From Bradyrhizobium frederickii (GTDB lineage Bacteria > Pseudomonadota > Alphaproteobacteria > Rhizobiales > Xanthobacteraceae): DNA of 64,000 nt. Within the stretch, counting starts at the first letter, position 1; each line of letters begins with the position of its first letter. Positions 27,051-35,719 of the stretch are shown piece by piece. The DNA is taken from contig NZ_SPQS01000005.1 of NCBI RefSeq assembly GCF_004570865.1, positions 310,001 through 374,000 on the forward strand, in the 5' to 3' direction. Made by a program: the position numbers and the translations under genes. Under the pieces are notes generated by a model. That model was not told where the DNA came from, did no database searches, and saw only the letters and a list, made by a program, of their open reading frames with translations.

Positions 27051-27851
27051 CTACTCCGAGGACTTCAAATCGTCGGGCCGCGGCATCAGCACGATGTTGT
27101 AGCCGGAATCGACATAGTGGATCTCGCCGGTGACGCCGCCGGACAGATCCGACAAGAGGTACAGCGCCGAGCCGCCGAGCTCGTCGAGCGTGACGCCGCG
27201 GCGGAGCGGCGAATGCTTCTGCATGAAGGCGAACATCGCACGCGCCTCGCCGATCCCCGAGCCCGCGAGCGTGCGGATCGGACCTGCGGAGATCGCGTTG
27301 ACGCGGATGCCGCGCGGTCCGAAATCCGAGGCGAGATAGCGCACCGAGGCTTCCAGCGCCGCCTTGGCGACGCCCATCACGTTGTAGTTCGGCATCGCGC
27401 GCTCCGAGGCGCCGAAGGTCAGCGTGATCATGCTGCCGCCCTCGGTCATCAGCTCGGCGGCGCGCTTTGCGACCTCCGTGAACGAGAAGCAGGAGATAAC
27501 CATCGTGCGCGAAAAGTTCTCGCGGCTGGTGTCGGCGTAGCGGCCTTTCAATTCGTTCTTGTCGGCGAAGCCGATCGCGTGGATGACGAAATCGAGCTTG
27601 CCCCATTTTTCGCGAAGCACGGCGAAGGCGGCATCGACGCTGGCGATGTCCTCGACGTCGCAAGGCAGCACCAGATCGACACCGAGTTGCTCCGCCAGCG
27701 GCTTGACGCGCTTGCCCAGCGCTTCGCCCTGGAAGGTGAAGGCGAGCTCGGCGCCGTGGGCGTGCAGCGTCTTCGCCATGCCCCAGGCGATCGAATGATC
27801 ATTGGCGATGCCCATGATCAGACCGCGCTTGCCTTTCATCAGACCTTCCAT
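27051..27851 (-). CDS. fabI: Enoyl-[acyl-carrier-protein] reductase FabI
   Basis: NADH-dependent last step of each fatty-acid elongation cycle. An atypical SDR: the cofactor motif is GIANDHSIAWG and the catalytic pair is Tyr-X6-Lys in YNVMGVAK, which defines FabI rather than FabG. Length 266 aa. Start 27851 (MEGLMKGKRG) or 27839 (MKGKRG, nearer the usual FabI start). It is the third gene after fabA and fabB, separated from fabB by a palindromic repeat, so it may be expressed at a different level. This type of FabI is the triclosan target in other bacteria. Confidence 0.95.
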   Translation of the reverse strand: MEGLMKGKRGLIMGIANDHSIAWGMAKTLHAHGAELAFTFQGEALGKRVKPLAEQLGVDLVLPCDVEDIASVDAAFAVLREKWGKLDFVIHAIGFADKNELKGRYADTSRENFSRTMVISCFSFTEVAKRAAELMTEGGSMITLTFGASERAMPNYNVMGVAKAALEASVRYLASDFGPRGIRVNAISAGPIRTLAGSGIGEARAMFAFMQKHSPLRRGVTLDELGGSALYLLSDLSGGVTGEIHYVDSGYNIVLMPRPDDLKSSE

Positions 27852-27872
27852 TGCGAAATTACTCTCCGCTCT

Positions 27873-27962
27873 TCGTCATGCCCGGGCTTGTCCCGGGCAT
27901 CCACGCCCTTTGCAGCCAGAACGTAAGACGTGGATGGCCGGGACAGGCCCGGCCATGACGAG
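27873..27962. repeat. Long intergenic palindrome, family A copy 2
   Basis: The arms CGTCATGCCCGGGCTTGTCC... and ...CCGGCCATGACG are near-perfect inverted repeats ~30 nt long around a ~25-nt centre. Nearly identical to the copy at 9501-9592. It is inside the fabA-fabB-fabI transcription unit and would form a very stable RNA hairpin. Confidence 0.88.
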
Positions 27963-27988
27963 AAATCACGAACGCGTCGACGACGTCG

Positions 27989-29212
27989 TCACACATCCAT
28001 CCGGCTGAACACCAGCGTGGCGTTGGTGCCGCCGAAGCCGAAGGAGTTCGACAGCACGGTGCCGACCTTGACGTTGTCGATGCGCTTGCGCACGATCGGC
28101 ATGTCGGCAAACACGGGATCGAGCTCCTGGATGTGGGCGCTCTCGCAGATGAAGCCGTTGTTCATCATCAGCAGCGAGTAGATCGCCTCCTGCACGCCGG
28201 TGGCGCCCAGCGAGTGGCCGGTCAGTGCCTTGGTCGCCGAGATCGGCGGGCACTTCTCGCCGCTGCCGAACACCCGGCGAAGCGCGTCGATCTCCGGAGG
28301 ATCGCCGGCCGGCGTCGAGGTCGCATGCGGATTGATGTAGTCGACCTTGGTCTTCACCGTCGACATCGCCATGCGCATGCAGCGCTCGGCACCTTCGCCC
28401 GACGGGGCCACCATGTCGTAACCGTCCGAGGTCGCGCCGTAGCCGACGATCTCGCCGTAGATGCGGGCGCCGCGCGCCTTGGCATGCTCGAGCTCTTCCA
28501 GCACCAGCACGCCGGCACCGCCGGCGATGACGAAGCCGTCGCGGTTGACGTCGTAGGGACGCGAGGCCGTGGCGGGCGTGTCGTTGTACTTCGAGGACAT
28601 CGCGCCCATGGCGTCGAACAGCACCGACAGCGACCAGTCCAGCTCCTCGCAGCCGCCGGCGAAGATGACGTCCTGCTTGCCGATCTGGATCGTCTCGTAG
28701 GCATTGCCGACGCAATGATTCGACGTCGCGCAGGCCGAGGAGATCGAGTAGTTCACGCCCTTGATCTTGAACCAGGTCGCAAGCGTCGCGGAGGCCGTGG
28801 ACGACATCGCCTTCGGCACTGCAAACGGTCCGACGCGCTTCGGTCCCTTGGTGCGGGTGATGTCGGCGGCCTCGACGATGGTGCGGGCGGACGGGCCGCC
28901 GGAGCCCATGATGATGCCGGTGCGGATGTTGGAGACTTCGTCAGGCGACAGACCGGAATCCTGGATCGCCTGCTCCATCGCGATGTGATTCCACGCCGCG
29001 CCCTGGCCGAGGAAACGCATGGCGCGGCGGTCGACCACCGTCGCAGGATCCAGCGTCGGTGCGCCCTGCACCTGCGAACGGAAGCCGAGCTCGGCATATT
29101 TCTCAGCCCGAGAAATGCCCGATTTCGCCTCGTGAAGGCTCGCAAGCACTTCCTGGGTGTTGTTTCCGATCGACGAGACGATGCCCATCCCGGTGACCAC
29201 AACCCGCCTCAT
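27989..29212 (-). CDS. fabB: 3-oxoacyl-[acyl-carrier-protein] synthase I (FabB)
   Basis: Condensing enzyme for unsaturated fatty-acid elongation after FabA. The active-site Cys is C161 (SSACATSNH), with His residues in [11 protein letters not shown] and GHSLGATGV and Lys in ATKALTGHS. Start 29212 ([14 protein letters not shown]) gives 407 aa, matching FabB (~406); the longer frame upstream runs into the fabA spacer. It follows fabA by 50 nt on the minus strand. Confidence 0.96.
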   Translation of the reverse strand: MRRVVVTGMGIVSSIGNNTQEVLASLHEAKSGISRAEKYAELGFRSQVQGAPTLDPATVVDRRAMRFLGQGAAWNHIAMEQAIQDSGLSPDEVSNIRTGIIMGSGGPSARTIVEAADITRTKGPKRVGPFAVPKAMSSTASATLATWFKIKGVNYSISSACATSNHCVGNAYETIQIGKQDVIFAGGCEELDWSLSVLFDAMGAMSSKYNDTPATASRPYDVNRDGFVIAGGAGVLVLEELEHAKARGARIYGEIVGYGATSDGYDMVAPSGEGAERCMRMAMSTVKTKVDYINPHATSTPAGDPPEIDALRRVFGSGEKCPPISATKALTGHSLGATGVQEAIYSLLMMNNGFICESAHIQELDPVFADMPIVRKRIDNVKVGTVLSNSFGFGGTNATLVFSRMDV

Positions 29213-29262
29213 GACAGCCTCGCCCTGCTCGTTGTCTTCTCGTTCTCTTCGTGGTGATGCGC

Positions 29263-29784
29263 TCAGCCCAGGCTCGTGCCCTGCTTGAACAGGCCGACCT
29301 TCAGGTCCTTGGCGCGATAAATAATCTGCTCGTCGACCGAAAGCCACCCGTCGGCAATACCGAGCACCAGCTTTGAACGCATCACGCGTTTGATATCGAC
29401 GTTGTACACAACCTTGCGCGCCTCGGGCAGCACCTGGCCGCTGAACTTCAGCTCGTTCAAGCCGAGCGCGCGGCCGCGACCTTCACCCCCGGTCCAGCCC
29501 AGATAGAAGCCGACCATTTGCCACAGCGCGTCGAGGCCGAGGCAGCCGGGCATCACCGGATCGTTCTTGAAGTGGCAGCCGAAGAACCACAGATCGGGCT
29601 TCACATCGAGCTCGGCGCGCACCAGCCCCTTGCCGAACTCGCCGCCATTGTCGTTGATCTCGGTGATGCGGTCGAACATCAGCATCGGCGGCAACGGCAG
29701 CTGGGCATTGCCCGGGCCGAACATCTCGCCGCGGGCACAAGCCAGCAGATCTTCGTATTCGTAACCGTTGCGCCTGTTCAGCAT
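29263..29784 (-). CDS. fabA: 3-hydroxydecanoyl-ACP dehydratase/isomerase FabA
   Basis: Dehydrates 3-hydroxydecanoyl-ACP and isomerises trans-2 to cis-3 decenoyl-ACP, introducing the double bond for anaerobic-type unsaturated fatty acids. The active-site pair is H71 ([13 protein letters not shown]) and D85 (GLDALWQ), aligned with H70/D84 of E. coli FabA. Start 29784 gives 173 aa. It is the first gene of fabA-fabB-fabI and divergent from irr; the 350-nt gap must hold both promoters. Confidence 0.96.
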   Translation of the reverse strand: MLNRRNGYEYEDLLACARGEMFGPGNAQLPLPPMLMFDRITEINDNGGEFGKGLVRAELDVKPDLWFFGCHFKNDPVMPGCLGLDALWQMVGFYLGWTGGEGRGRALGLNELKFSGQVLPEARKVVYNVDIKRVMRSKLVLGIADGWLSVDEQIIYRAKDLKVGLFKQGTSLG

Positions 29785-30057
29785 GCACGAGCCTCTGTTT
29801 GTATTCCGATTGAGCGGCGTTTTTTGGCGAAATGGGCCCCGTCGGTCGGAGAGCAACGCCAATTGCCACCGTCAGGCGCGACTCCCGCATGCCCCCGGAT
29901 GGACTGTCTGCCGGGCCTCCATGCCCGGCTGCGCCAAAATCGGCTAAGCGGAACCGGGCGCTCTCTAACACAGGCTAATCGGGTGGCAAAGTGCATCCAT
30001 GAAGGTAAAATGACGTGATCCCGGCACGGTTCCAGGCCTGATTAGAACCTCTCTAGT
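29785..30057. other. Divergent fabA/irr intergenic region, no gene
   Basis: No coding frame with family similarity. It should hold the fabA promoter on the minus strand. The segment next to irr is unusually AT-rich for this genome and carries the repeated hexamers described separately. No strong -35/-10 pair for fabA was identified by eye. Confidence 0.5.
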
Positions 30058-30080
30058 TGCGAGAAACTTGCATCTGCATC
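30058..30080 (+). promoter_or_regulatory. Repeated TGCATC-like hexamers upstream of irr (candidate Fur site)
   Basis: TGCGAG (30058), TGCATC (30069) and TGCATC (30075) in direct orientation, 55-77 nt before the irr ATG. As I recall, the B. japonicum irr promoter has a non-classical Fur-binding site made of three imperfect direct hexamers of this type; this match is from memory. Confidence 0.6.
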
Positions 30081-30134
30081 TTTCTATTCTTATATTGCAG
30101 AGAGATATTGTTCACGCGTGCCCGAAATCTGGAA

Positions 30135-30626
30135 ATGAACGAGAACACCGCGTCCCATCACAACGACGACGTCCACGCCGCGGCCCTCTTGTCCGGCCGT
30201 CAGCCGGCTTTGACCGGCTGCCCCTGGCACGACGTCAATGAAATGCTCCAGTCTGCCGGGCTGCGTCCGACGCGCCAGCGCATGGCGCTGGGCTGGCTGT
30301 TGTTCGGCAAGGGCGCACGCCACCTGACGGCTGAAATGCTCTACGAGGAAGCGACGCTGGCCAAGGTTCCGGTGTCGTTGGCAACCGTTTACAACACGTT
30401 GAACCAGCTCACCGATGCCGGCCTGCTCCGCCAGGTCAGCGTCGACGGCACCAAGACCTATTTCGACACCAACGTCACCACCCACCACCATTACTACCTC
30501 GAGAACAGCCATGAGCTGGTCGACATCGAGGATCCGCATCTGGCGCTGTCCAAGATGCCGGAGGTGCCGGAGGGTTACGAGATCTCCCGCATCGACATGG
30601 TCGTGCGCCTGCGCAAGAAGCGCTGA
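30135..30626 (+). CDS. irr: Iron response regulator Irr
   Basis: Fur-superfamily regulator that controls heme and iron genes and is degraded when heme binds. The N-terminal heme regulatory motif is GCPWHD with C29, and the histidine cluster H117-H119 (THHHYY) is the second heme/metal site. Both match the B. japonicum Irr numbering. The HTH is around TLAKVPVSLATVYNTLNQL. Length 163 aa. ATG 30135 (MNENTASHH) is the family start; the frame's upstream extension is in the promoter. Confidence 0.97.
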   Translation: MNENTASHHNDDVHAAALLSGRQPALTGCPWHDVNEMLQSAGLRPTRQRMALGWLLFGKGARHLTAEMLYEEATLAKVPVSLATVYNTLNQLTDAGLLRQVSVDGTKTYFDTNVTTHHHYYLENSHELVDIEDPHLALSKMPEVPEGYEISRIDMVVRLRKKR

Positions 30627-30651
30627 ACCGGTCCTACATCGCTGATGTGAT

Positions 30652-30755
30652 CGTCATTCCGGGGCGGTGGGCGGCGCCGAGCTCTGGTGCGCGCTTGCGC
30701 AGCTGAGAACCTCGAAATCCCGGATTCGATGCTGCGCATCGCTCCGGGATGCCCT
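30652..30755. repeat. Intergenic repeat after irr, family F
   Basis: Contains CGTCATTCCGGGGC... and a right half with GATGCTGCGCATCGCTCCGGGATG; the halves show broken inverted symmetry (ATTCCGGGGC versus GCTCCGGGAT), plus internal GTGCGCGCTTGCGCAGC dyads. It fills the gap between convergent irr and the SH3-domain gene. Confidence 0.6.
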
Positions 30756-30760
30756 TCGGG

Positions 30761-31294
30761 TCAGTTGACCTGCTCGTCCGAATAGACGCCCCAGAGGCGC
30801 TCTTGCTGGATCCAGCCGTCGAAGCCGTTGCCGGTGACGCGGCACCAGTTTGCGGCGCACTTCTTCACCTGCGTGACGACGCCCGCCTGGAGCCTGGCTG
30901 TAACCGCACTGTCGGGATCGGCCCGATCGTAGATCGGGGCGAGATCGTCCTTGTGCTTCATGGTGACCACCGCGGTGCGGCGGCCCGAGAGCAGCGAGTG
31001 GTAGACCCAGCCCTCGGCGCCCTCGGAATCGCGCACCCGGCGCCAATTCTCGAACTCGGCGGTAATTTCGACCGGCAGGCCGGCGCGGGTATAGACCCAG
31101 GCCACGTCATTGTCCTTGGTCGGGCCGGCGCGAACATTGACGTGATCCGACTTGAGGCTGACGTAACGCGGCACCGGCAGACCGCTGGCGGTCTGCGGGG
31201 TGTTATCCTTGGCCGAAAGCGAGGGGCCGACCGAGGCGCTCCACAGGGTGCAGACAAGCGCCATCACCGAACAAAAACGCCCCAACGCCATCAA
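30761..31294 (-). CDS. Secreted bacterial SH3-domain protein
   Basis: 177 aa with a signal peptide (MALGRFCSVMALVCTLWSA). At least one, probably two, bacterial SH3 (SH3_4) modules follow: SDHVNVRAGPTKDNDVAWVY in the first, and DLAPIYDRADPDSAVTARLQ to WCRVTGNGFDGWIQ in the second. The closing GWIQQERLWGVY is typical of the alphaproteobacterial SH3_4 family. These domains usually bind peptidoglycan or peptides in the periplasm; its partner is unknown. Start at 31294 or at the second Met, 31291. Confidence 0.85.
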   Translation of the reverse strand: MMALGRFCSVMALVCTLWSASVGPSLSAKDNTPQTASGLPVPRYVSLKSDHVNVRAGPTKDNDVAWVYTRAGLPVEITAEFENWRRVRDSEGAEGWVYHSLLSGRRTAVVTMKHKDDLAPIYDRADPDSAVTARLQAGVVTQVKKCAANWCRVTGNGFDGWIQQERLWGVYSDEQVN

Positions 31295-31617
31295 CCCGTC
31301 TCCTGTCGAAGACCCGGCATTGCCGGACCCTCACCCCGAAATTCCAAACCCTTGCCGCGTCAATCCCGACCCGTCCCACGCAGGTGTTCCCGAAGCCTGG
31401 CCCGTGGTTCTTGTCTTGGCCCGGCCTTCTGCTAGAGAGGACGGGCACTTGAACAACCAGTTTGCCCCGATTTTCCGGCCGGAAATCTCGGGAGAGCTTG
31501 AAGGAAACGCCGGGGACGGACACGGCAAGGGCAGTGTCGAACAACCGGGTTAATGAGGCCTCAACGGCCGGCCTTTGGCGACAGAGGCGGGCCAGCGACG
31601 CCTCATGAGAGCAGGAC
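31295..31617. other. Intergenic region between divergent genes, no feature recognised
   Basis: 323 nt between the SH3-domain gene (minus) and the dehydrogenase (plus). It should carry promoters for both. No convincing promoter pair, palindromic repeat, RNA gene or coding frame was seen. Confidence 0.4.
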
Positions 31618-32619
31618 ATGTCGGTGAAGAAAAAGCCCCTCGTCGTCGTGACGCGCAAGCTGCCGGATTCGATCGAGACGCGGATGCGCGAATTGTTCGA
31701 CGCGCGGATCAATCTCGAGGACACGCCGATGTCCGCCGAGCAGCTCGCGGAAGCGGCGCGCACCGCCGATGTGCTGGTTCCCACGGTCACCGACCATGTC
31801 AACGCCGAGATCGTCAACCAGCCGGACTGCAAGCTGCGGCTGATCGCCAATTTCGGCAACGGCGTCGACAATATCGACGTGGAGGCTGCGCACGCCCGCG
31901 GCATCACCGTCACCAACACGCCGAAGGTTCTGACCGAGGACACCGCCGACATGACCATGGCGCTGATCCTGGCCGTGCCCAGGCGGATGATCGAAGGCGC
32001 CTCGATCCTGACCGAAGGAAAACCCTGGCCGGGCTGGTCGCCGACCTGGATGCTCGGCCACCGCATCGGGGGAAAGCGCCTCGGCATCATCGGCATGGGC
32101 CGCATCGGCCAGGCGGTCGCGCGCCGCGCCCGCGCCTTCGGCCTTCAGATCCACTATCACAACCGCCGTCCCGTCGCGCCTATCATCGCCGAAGAGCTCG
32201 GCGCGACCTATTGGGAAAGCCTCGACCAGATGCTGGCGCGGATGGACATCATCTCGGTGAATTGTCCGCACACGCCGGCGACCTATCATCTGCTCTCGGC
32301 GCGACGACTGAAGCTGATCCGCAAAGACGCCTACATCGTCAACACCGCGCGCGGCGAGGTGACCGACGAGGACACGCTGATCAAGTTGATCGAAGGCGGC
32401 GAGATCGCCGGCGCCGGCCTCGACGTCTACGAGCACGAGCCCGCGGTCAACCCGAAGCTGGTGCGGCTCGCCAGGGCCGGCAAGGTGACGCTGCTGCCGC
32501 ATATGGGCTCGGCCACGATCGAAGGCCGCGTCGAGATGGGCGAGAAGGTGATCATCAACATCCGTACCTTCCTCGACGCCCACAAGCCGCCGGATCGCGT
32601 GCTGCCGAGCATGCTCTGA
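31618..32619 (+). CDS. D-2-hydroxyacid dehydrogenase (glyoxylate/hydroxypyruvate reductase)
   Basis: 333 aa, NAD(P)-dependent. The Rossmann motif is GIIGMGRIGQAVARRARAFG. The catalytic Arg lies in NTARGEVTD, Glu in the GAGLDVYEHEP region and His in LLPHMGSAT. The closest subgroup is glyoxylate reductase / D-glycerate dehydrogenase (GyaR-like), which reduces glyoxylate or hydroxypyruvate; the arrangement NFGNGVDNIDVEAA fits. Exact substrate is inferred. ATG 31618 has a CAGGAC stretch upstream. Confidence 0.9.
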   Translation: MSVKKKPLVVVTRKLPDSIETRMRELFDARINLEDTPMSAEQLAEAARTADVLVPTVTDHVNAEIVNQPDCKLRLIANFGNGVDNIDVEAAHARGITVTNTPKVLTEDTADMTMALILAVPRRMIEGASILTEGKPWPGWSPTWMLGHRIGGKRLGIIGMGRIGQAVARRARAFGLQIHYHNRRPVAPIIAEELGATYWESLDQMLARMDIISVNCPHTPATYHLLSARRLKLIRKDAYIVNTARGEVTDEDTLIKLIEGGEIAGAGLDVYEHEPAVNPKLVRLARAGKVTLLPHMGSATIEGRVEMGEKVIINIRTFLDAHKPPDRVLPSML

Positions 32620-32622
32620 GGC

Positions 32623-33534
32623 TTACGTCCCACGCCCTTCCCGCTTGCGCCAAGCCGCGACGAAATCGATGAAGGCGCGCAGCGCAGGAGGCGTCTGGCG
32701 GCGGCTCGGATAGTATAGGAACGGTCCGGGAAACGACTCGCACCAATCCTCCATCAGGCTGACCAGCGCGCCGGACTTCAAGGCGTCATGCACGTAGCCA
32801 TCGAGCGTTGCCCACACGCCGACACCGTCGAGCGCGGCGCGCATGGCGAGGCCCATATTGGTCGAGATCAGCTTGGCCGGCGGATCGACCTTCATGATCT
32901 GCCCCTTCTTCTCGAACTCCCAATCGTGCATGACCCCGCTCGAATAGCGGGCGCGGATGCAGTCATGATCGAGAAGATCCTTCGGATGCTTCGGCTTGCC
33001 GCGGCGCGCGAGGTACGCAGGCGAGGCCACGATGACGTAACGCTGCGGACCACTCAGGGACACCGCCACCATGTCCTGCGCGAGGTGCTCGCCGTAACGG
33101 ACGCCGGCATCAAAGCCGGCGCTGACGATGTCGACGAACCCGCTCTCGGAAACGATGTCGAGATCGACCTGCGGATGCGCCGCCAGAAACGGCCCGACCA
33201 TCGGCGCCAGCACCAGATCGACCGCCGGCGGGGGCGCGTTGATGCGGAGGCGGCCCGAGGTGACCTCGCGCAGTCCGCGCACCTGATCCAGCGCATCGCC
33301 AACATCGCGCAAGGCCGGAGCGACGCGCGACAGCAGCAATTCGCCCGCCTCGGTCAGCGCGACACTGCGCGTGGTGCGGTTCATCAGGCGGACGCCGAGG
33401 CGCTCCTCCAGGTCCCGGAGTCGCTGGCTGAGACTCGACACCGACACACGGATTTCGACCGCCGCACGCCGGAAATTGCGGGTGCGGGCGACCGCCATGA
33501 AGACATCGAGATCGCGCAGGTCAGGCTCGGCCAT
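32623..33534 (-). CDS. LysR-family transcriptional regulator
   Basis: 303 aa. The N-terminal winged HTH (residues ~5-63) contains VARTRNFRRAAVEIRVSVSS, followed by a LysR substrate-binding domain with the LRINAPPPAVDLVLAPMV start. It is divergent from the aldo-keto reductase gene, and its start codon overlaps a dyad symmetric operator-like site. The usual LysR logic would be control of the divergent reductase plus autoregulation. The inducer is unknown. Confidence 0.9.
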   Translation of the reverse strand: MAEPDLRDLDVFMAVARTRNFRRAAVEIRVSVSSLSQRLRDLEERLGVRLMNRTTRSVALTEAGELLLSRVAPALRDVGDALDQVRGLREVTSGRLRINAPPPAVDLVLAPMVGPFLAAHPQVDLDIVSESGFVDIVSAGFDAGVRYGEHLAQDMVAVSLSGPQRYVIVASPAYLARRGKPKHPKDLLDHDCIRARYSSGVMHDWEFEKKGQIMKVDPPAKLISTNMGLAMRAALDGVGVWATLDGYVHDALKSGALVSLMEDWCESFPGPFLYYPSRRQTPPALRAFIDFVAAWRKREGRGT

Positions 33535-33553
33535 TGTTCGCTAATGTGAACAA
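33534..33553. promoter_or_regulatory. Dyad TTGTTC-N8-GAACAA, candidate LysR box
   Basis: A perfect 6-bp inverted repeat containing TTC-N8-GAA, which is the T-N11-A LysR consensus. It touches the regulator's start codon and faces the divergent aldo-keto reductase 98 nt away. Confidence 0.6.
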
Positions 33554-33650
33554 GCCATTCCGGATTGTCCAGCTTATCGGCTCAATCGATCGGGCGCATA
33601 TCTGCCCTCGTCACGCGGCGCTCAGCCGCCGCCCTTCGAGGAGAGCCATC

Positions 33651-34658
33651 ATGGAACAACGAAAACTCGGTTTAACCGGCCCCACCGTCTCGAGCCTCGG
33701 TCTCGGCTGCATGGCCATGTCCGACGCCTATGGTCCTTCCGATCGCGGCGAAAGCATCGCCACCATCCACGCGGCGCTCGATGCGGGCATCACGCTGCTC
33801 GACACCGGCGATTTCTACGCCATGGGCCACAATGAAATGCTGATCCGCGAGGCGCTCAAGGACGTTTCACGCGAGAAGGTGCGGATTAGCGTCAAGTTCG
33901 GCGCGCTGCGCGGTCCCGCCGGCGACTTCATCGGCATGGACTGCCGGCCGGCCGCAACCAAGAACTTCCTCGCCTATTCGCTCCAGCGGCTCGGCACCGA
34001 CCATGTCGACATCTATCGTCCGGCGCGGCTCGATCCGAACGTTCCCATCGAAGAGACCGTCGGCGGCCTCGCCGATCTCGTGAAGGCGGGCTATGTCAGG
34101 CATATCGGCCTGTCCGAGGTCGGCTCCGACACCATCCGCCGCGCGCATGCGGTGCATCCGATCGCCGATCTCCAGATCGAATATTCGCTGATCGAGCGCG
34201 GCATCGAACGCGACATCCTCAAGACCTGCCGCGAGCTCGGCATCGGCATCACCGCCTACGGCGTCCTGGCGCGCGGCCTGATCAGCGGTCACTGGTCGAA
34301 GGATTCGGGCAAGGCCGGCAAGGACTATCGGCTGATGACGCCGCGCTTCCAGGGTGCGAACCTCGACGCCAATCTCGCGCTGGTGGATTCTCTGCGCACG
34401 ATCGCGAACGAGGTCGGCGCGACGCCGGCGCAGGTCGCGATCGCCTGGGTGGCGGCGCAGGGCCCGGAGATTGTGCCATTGGTCGGCGCCCGCACCCGCA
34501 ACCGTCTGGCCGAAGCGCTCGGCACAACCAAGGTGACGCTGACGCAAGCTCATCTCACAGCATTGGGCAAGGCCTTCCCGCCGGACGTCGCTTCGGGCAC
34601 GCGTTACGCGGCCGAGCAGATGGCGCATCTCGACAGCGAGAAACCGGCCACCAGGTAA
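33651..34658 (+). CDS. Aldo/keto reductase
   Basis: 335-aa NADPH-dependent oxidoreductase of the AKR fold. Catalytic Asp/Tyr are in LLDTGDFYAMGHNE and Lys in RISVKFG. The family's fourth tetrad residue, a His in a YQHRxD-type motif, is not present: the aligned stretch is YRPARLDP. The C-terminal cofactor loop IVPLVGARTRNRLAEALG is normal. The start at 33651 follows GAGGAGAGCC. It is divergent from a LysR regulator that probably controls it. Confidence 0.9.
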   Translation: MEQRKLGLTGPTVSSLGLGCMAMSDAYGPSDRGESIATIHAALDAGITLLDTGDFYAMGHNEMLIREALKDVSREKVRISVKFGALRGPAGDFIGMDCRPAATKNFLAYSLQRLGTDHVDIYRPARLDPNVPIEETVGGLADLVKAGYVRHIGLSEVGSDTIRRAHAVHPIADLQIEYSLIERGIERDILKTCRELGIGITAYGVLARGLISGHWSKDSGKAGKDYRLMTPRFQGANLDANLALVDSLRTIANEVGATPAQVAIAWVAAQGPEIVPLVGARTRNRLAEALGTTKVTLTQAHLTALGKAFPPDVASGTRYAAEQMAHLDSEKPATR

Positions 34659-34667
34659 CGGCGGCAA

Positions 34668-35471
34668 TCAGGTGCGATGGGCGCCGAGATCGCTGATCAC
34701 AGGCCCGTCGCCGTTGAGCGGATTGGCCGGATCGCGCCCGTAGCGCAGCGTCTCGAAGCGCATCGCGCGCGCATCGATCATCAGGAGACGGCCGACCAGG
34801 CCGTCGCCGAAACCGACGATCTCGCGGATCGCCTCCAGCGCCATCATCGAGCCGAGCACACCCGCCAGCGCCCCCATGACGCCGGCTTCGGCGCAGGCCG
34901 GAACGGTGCCGGGCGGCGGCGCCTCCGGAAACAGGCAGCGATAGGTCGGGTTGAATTCGCCCTGCTCGTTCCGCTCATGCGCGCGAATGGTGGTGAGCGA
35001 GCCGTCGAAGGTGCCGAGCGCGGCGGTAATCAGCGGCCGCTTGGCAAAGAAGCAGGCGTCCGAGACCAGATAGCGCGTGGCGAAATTGTCGGAGCCGTCG
35101 AGCACGAGATCATAGTCGCCGACCAGACCGAGCGCATTGTCGGCATTGAGCCAGGTGGCGTGGCCGACGAAGCGGACGTGCGGATTGAGCGCCGCGATCC
35201 GCTCGGCGGCGCTCTCGACCTTGTGCCGGCCGATATCAGGCGTGGTGTGGATCACCTGGCGCTGCAGGTTCGACAGCGACACCACGTCGTCGTCGACCAC
35301 GCCCAGCGTGCCCACACCGGCAGCGGCCAGATACATCAGGGCGGGCGCGCCGAGGCCGCCGGCGCCGATCACCAGCACAGAGGACCGCTTCAACGCGGCC
35401 TGGCCTGGGCCGCCGACATCGCGCAGCACGATATGGCGGGCATAGCGTTCGAGTTCGTCCGGGCCCAGCAT
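34668..35471 (-). CDS. moeB: ThiF/MoeB-family E1-like adenylyltransferase
   Basis: Would adenylate the C-terminal glycine of a sulfur-carrier protein such as MoaD or ThiS. The nucleotide-binding motif is GAGGLGAPALMYLAAAGVG, followed by DDDVVSLSNLQRQVIH, the catalytic Asp region LVLDGSDNFATRYL and the R/K residues of the fold. The structural zinc site of E. coli MoeB (two CxxC pairs) is largely missing: the first reads TYRC and the second NPLNG. The specific partner, and hence MoeB versus ThiF, is uncertain. Start ATG 35471. Confidence 0.85.
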   Translation of the reverse strand: MLGPDELERYARHIVLRDVGGPGQAALKRSSVLVIGAGGLGAPALMYLAAAGVGTLGVVDDDVVSLSNLQRQVIHTTPDIGRHKVESAAERIAALNPHVRFVGHATWLNADNALGLVGDYDLVLDGSDNFATRYLVSDACFFAKRPLITAALGTFDGSLTTIRAHERNEQGEFNPTYRCLFPEAPPPGTVPACAEAGVMGALAGVLGSMMALEAIREIVGFGDGLVGRLLMIDARAMRFETLRYGRDPANPLNGDGPVISDLGAHRT

Positions 35472-35507
35472 CGTCGTCCGTCTCTCCTACCGAGCCATCG
35501 CTCTATC

Positions 35508-35617
35508 CCCTCATGGTGAGGAGGCGCAAAGCGCCGTCTCGAACCATGAAGGCCCGACTCCCGCCCCCTGCCATCCTTCTAGACGCGGCCTTCGGACGCT
35601 CCTCAGGATGAGGACCT
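35508..35617. repeat. Intergenic palindromic repeat, family G
   Basis: The left part CTCATGGTGAGGAGGCGC... and the right part ...GCTCCTCAGGATGAGGAC show imperfect inverted symmetry, with GGCGCAAAGCGCC as an internal perfect hairpin. It lies in the divergent gap between the ThiF/MoeB gene and the protease-like gene. Confidence 0.65.
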
Positions 35618-35719
35618 GATTGCATGGCTCGGTCACGAGCCTGAACCAGCCCAACATTGTTCGCGACCAACGAGATGTGCTTCAATGGCATTGCGTTCAA
35701 TGGGCTGGCTGGATTTGTC

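Noticed and set aside
29785..30134. Possible Irr iron-control element in the fabA/irr gap.
   Set aside because: No convincing inverted ICE motif was found; only the direct hexamers were retained.
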